From Bacteroidales bacterium (lineage in GTDB: Bacteria > Bacteroidota > Bacteroidia > Bacteroidales > 4484-276): 64,000 nucleotides of DNA. The stretch lies in NCBI GenBank assembly GCA_035647615.1, contig DASRND010000036.1, forward strand, positions 186,001 through 250,000, written 5' to 3'. Under the pieces are notes generated by a model. That model searched no databases, was not told the DNA's origin, and saw only the letters and a list, made by a program, of their open reading frames with translations. Of the stretch, positions 61,677 to 64,000 are shown piece after piece. Positions within the stretch are counted from its first letter, which is position 1; each line of letters begins with the position of its first letter. The translations under genes were made by a program, and so were the position numbers.

Positions 61677-63386
61677 ATGAACCACAAAATCATCATCTAC
61701 CAAACCCTCCCCCGACTCTTTGGCAACAAGACAAAAAAGACCGGATTTAATGGAACTTTAGCCGAAAATGACTGTGGAAAATTTGATGATTTTACCCACG
61801 TGGCGCTGAAACAAATAAAACAGCTTGGCGCAACCCACATCTGGTACACCGGTATACTTGAACATGGCACCACCACTGACTACAGCGAATACGGTATTAA
61901 AAAAGATCATCCTACTTTAATAAAAGGTCGCGCCGGCTCTCCCTATGCCATCAAAGATTATTATGATGTTGATCCCGATCTGGCTGTCGATCCGCATAAG
62001 CGCATGCAGGAATTTGAAGCGCTGATAAAACGCACGCATGAGACCAATCTTAAAGTGATCATCGATTTTGTTCCGAATCATCTTTACAGGGAATACTTTT
62101 CAGATGTTAAACCGGAAGGTGTTGAAGATTTTGGAAAAAATGACAATCCTGAAAAGTCATTCGACCCACAAAACAACTTTTATTACCTGCCCGGCACCGA
62201 ATTTCATCTACCTGACGGGATTGCATGGCTGCAAAATATAGAAAACGAAATACCTCCGGAGCCTTACCGGGAAGTGCCTGTCAAAACTACCGGCAACGAC
62301 CGCTTTACGGCACATCCCGACAAATACGATTGGTACGAAACCATCAAACTCAACTATGGTGTGGATGTACTCAACGGACGGAAAACCTACTTTGATCCGA
62401 TGCCGGATACCTGGCACAAGATGCTCGACATTCTGCTATATTGGGCAGCCAAAGGCGTGGATGGCTTCCGCTGCGATATGGCCGAGATGGTGCCGGTGGA
62501 ATTTTGGCAATGGGCGATTGGAGAAGTAAAAAACAAATTCCCCGAAATAATTTTCATAGCCGAAATCTACAATCCGTCTGCTTACACAGATTATATACAA
62601 CGCGGCGGCTTCGATTATCTCTACGATAAAATGGGCGTTTACGATACGTTGTTCAACATTATCCACCATGGTGCGAGCGCCCGCACACTTACCGGCTGCT
62701 GGCAGGCGCTGGAGGGAAAAGAGAAACAGATGTTGCGGTTTATCGAAAATCATGATGAGGTTCGGATAGCTTCGGCGGCTTATGCCGGAAATCCTCGCGC
62801 CGGAATTCCGGCCATGACCGTTACCGCCGCCATGAATACAGGTCCGGTGATGCTTTACGGCGGACAGGAAATGGGCGAGAGAGCGGCAGGCGCTGCGGGT
62901 TACAGTGGCGACGACGGACGAACCACCATATACGATTATGCCGCAATGCCACAACACCAGCAATGGATGAACGACGGAAAGTTTGATGGCGGACTGTTAG
63001 AGGACGATCAAAAGTCGCTGAGAAAATTTTATCAGAAATTACTTACTTTTTGTCGTGATAGCGAAGCCATTGCTGCCGGAAAATTCTACGATCTGATGTG
63101 GGCAAACGAAAACGCGCCACGCGGAATTTATGCCTGGCTGCGCTACACCGAAAATGAAAAATTGCTGTTGGTAGTAAATTTTGAAAACAAGAAAATAGAG
63201 ACTTTCGTCAAAATCCCCGAGCATGCTTTTGGTGAGATGGGATGGAGTGATAAAAAGGAGATGCGATTAACAGATATTTTGCAACCAGATACGATGGGAC
63301 TTCAAAAGCAAGAAATTTCAGAGCGGGGAATACCGCTGGTTCTTGAAGGATACGGGGCAAGGATTATAACCCTTGCTGGGTTTTGA
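61677..63386 (+). CDS. Cytoplasmic GH13 alpha-amylase family enzyme
   Basis: A 569-residue GH13 enzyme without a signal peptide. Motifs in order: IIDFVPNHL, nucleophile Asp267 in DGFRCDMAEMV, acid/base Glu296 in IAEIYN, and Asp360 in ENHDEVR. The inserted region (about 145-240) and the C-terminal beta domain (LLLVVNFENKKIETFVKIPE) are as in amylases of the Bacteroidota malQ operons. It probably hydrolyses internal glycogen or imported maltodextrins. The last five codons (TLAGF) and the stop lie within the first unit of a 46-bp tandem repeat. Confidence 0.92.
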   Translation: MNHKIIIYQTLPRLFGNKTKKTGFNGTLAENDCGKFDDFTHVALKQIKQLGATHIWYTGILEHGTTTDYSEYGIKKDHPTLIKGRAGSPYAIKDYYDVDPDLAVDPHKRMQEFEALIKRTHETNLKVIIDFVPNHLYREYFSDVKPEGVEDFGKNDNPEKSFDPQNNFYYLPGTEFHLPDGIAWLQNIENEIPPEPYREVPVKTTGNDRFTAHPDKYDWYETIKLNYGVDVLNGRKTYFDPMPDTWHKMLDILLYWAAKGVDGFRCDMAEMVPVEFWQWAIGEVKNKFPEIIFIAEIYNPSAYTDYIQRGGFDYLYDKMGVYDTLFNIIHHGASARTLTGCWQALEGKEKQMLRFIENHDEVRIASAAYAGNPRAGIPAMTVTAAMNTGPVMLYGGQEMGERAAGAAGYSGDDGRTTIYDYAAMPQHQQWMNDGKFDGGLLEDDQKSLRKFYQKLLTFCRDSEAIAAGKFYDLMWANENAPRGIYAWLRYTENEKLLLVVNFENKKIETFVKIPEHAFGEMGWSDKKEMRLTDILQPDTMGLQKQEISERGIPLVLEGYGARIITLAGF

Positions 63387-63491
63387 ATTCAGCGTAGCCT
63401 CGCGGTAGCTTGAAGCCCTTGCAGGGTTTTGAATTTAGCGGAGCCTCGCGGTAGCTTGAAGCCCTTGCAGGGTTTTGAATTCAGCGGAGCA
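63371..63491. repeat. Tandem repeat, 46-bp unit, 2.6 copies
   Basis: Units start at 63371, 63417 and 63463 (each cccttgc[t/a]gggttttgaa, then cagcg, agcctcgcggtagcttgaag). The third copy ends at about 63491. An inverted piece (gaaaccctgcaagggc, 63536-63551) follows. No gene in 63387-63563. Confidence 0.85.
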
Positions 63492-63563
63492 GACAGGGAG
63501 TTTGCTTTGCCCAAGTGGGTTATGCGCAACGAAACGAAACCCTGCAAGGGCAGTGGGAAGCGC

Positions 63564-64000
63564 CTATGGCAGCAAGAGGATTTTGCCGGAGGACATCGCA
63601 GAAATATATTGGCGGATCCCATCCACAAAACGATCGAGGGGGAATGAGGCCTGGATTTGCGTGGCAAGCTCGCCGCTGGTGAAGAGTGATTGGATAGTTT
63701 CTGAAACCTTTTCGAATTCATCAGAGGTTTTTTCGCTGATCCATCCGTTGAGGTTAAAGCCACGAATAGTCTTGCTTTTAAAAATTGCGCCAAGCGTATC
63801 AAATCCTGATAGAGGCTGCCCCGACAGTCCGCCATAAACGATCACTTCGCCGTTGTCTCCAATCGCGTTGAAGAGTTTTCCACTCAGCTCCCCTCCTACT
63901 GCATCGATGGCAGCGGTAGCTTTCAGCTCAAAAGCCAGCGCCTGAAGTTGTTCATCAAAATTATCATCGCTGATATTTAAAACATGTTTTACTCCTTCGT
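63564..64000 (-). CDS. MDR-superfamily quinone oxidoreductase/zinc-type alcohol dehydrogenase, C-terminal part
   Basis: The reverse strand is open from the window edge to a stop at 63564. It encodes EGVKHVLNISDDNFDEQLQA, AAIDAVGGELSGKLFNAIGD, then VIVYGGLSGQPLSGFDTLG and PLDRFVDGIRQYISAM. This is the NAD(P)H-binding C-terminal half of a medium-chain dehydrogenase/reductase of the quinone oxidoreductase (QOR) type. The N-terminal part lies outside the window. Substrate unknown. Confidence 0.85.
   Translation of the reverse strand, partial: EGVKHVLNISDDNFDEQLQALAFELKATAAIDAVGGELSGKLFNAIGDNGEVIVYGGLSGQPLSGFDTLGAIFKSKTIRGFNLNGWISEKTSDEFEKVSETIQSLFTSGELATQIQASFPLDRFVDGIRQYISAMSSGKILLLP

Overview
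The window reads as chromosomal DNA of a member of the Bacteroidota, most likely a free-living, Bacteroidales/Marinilabiliales-like organism; the lineage is an inference. Supporting signs are a C-terminal type IX secretion (T9SS) sorting domain, a DUF5606 gene, TonB-dependent and M56/BlaI-type genes typical of the phylum, near absence of Shine-Dalgarno sequences, and Bacteroidota -7 promoter boxes (TAnnTTTG) 15-60 nt upstream of many starts. No rRNA, tRNA, CRISPR array, phage or complete IS element was recognised. Gene order is that of an ordinary chromosome, mixed on both strands, with intergenic palindromic repeats as the main accessory content.

Layout: 1-3.9 kb, DUF5606 protein (partial), purB, a secreted C1 peptidase and a nucleoside deaminase. 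3.9-8.1 kb, secreted GH31 glucosidase and a GH13 lipoprotein, both for outer alpha-glucan use. 8.2-17.3 kb, an AlbA_2 protein, a secreted M14 carboxypeptidase, a patatin/outer-membrane barrel fusion, a Cys/Met-metabolism PLP lyase and a DEAD-box helicase. 17.4-26.1 kb, an SDR reductase, an SMP-30-like protein, a blaI-blaR1/TonB pair, a second-type DnaE polymerase, a decayed P5C dehydrogenase fragment and a membrane-anchored TPR protein. 26.2-30.5 kb, fmt, HU, 3-methyladenine glycosylase, a GT2 glycosyltransferase and a cysteate/threonine-synthase-like PLP enzyme. 30.6-39 kb, a 1.9k-residue T9SS surface protein, the remnant of another T9SS cargo gene, and a TonB receptor. 39.1-44.1 kb, an apparent operon: small membrane protein, mutL, two rhomboid proteases, membrane-anchored EEP-family hydrolase. 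45-50.5 kb, dgkA, BadF/BadG kinase, miaA, pRiA4b-like gene, CCA transferase, phosphofructokinase. 50.9-58.8 kb, lysine catabolism by the saccharopine route (two genes), arginine deiminase, a fused aconitase-family dehydratase, a cyclase and a small conserved protein. 58.9-64 kb, a lipoprotein with a PepSY-type membrane protein, malQ with a cytoplasmic GH13 amylase, and the 3' part of an MDR oxidoreductase.

Working together: the two secreted glycosidases and the malQ/GH13 pair fit outside-then-inside breakdown of starch or glycogen that feeds glycolysis (pfkA). The LKR/SDH pair, arginine deiminase, Met/Cys lyase, C1 and M14 peptidases fit protein and amino-acid use. The most unusual material is in the spacers: a MITE-like element with 22-bp terminal inverted repeats, a three-copy family of long imperfect palindromes with another palindromic unit nested in one copy, a perfect 19-bp hairpin, a tandem 46-bp repeat running through a stop codon, and two gene fossils.
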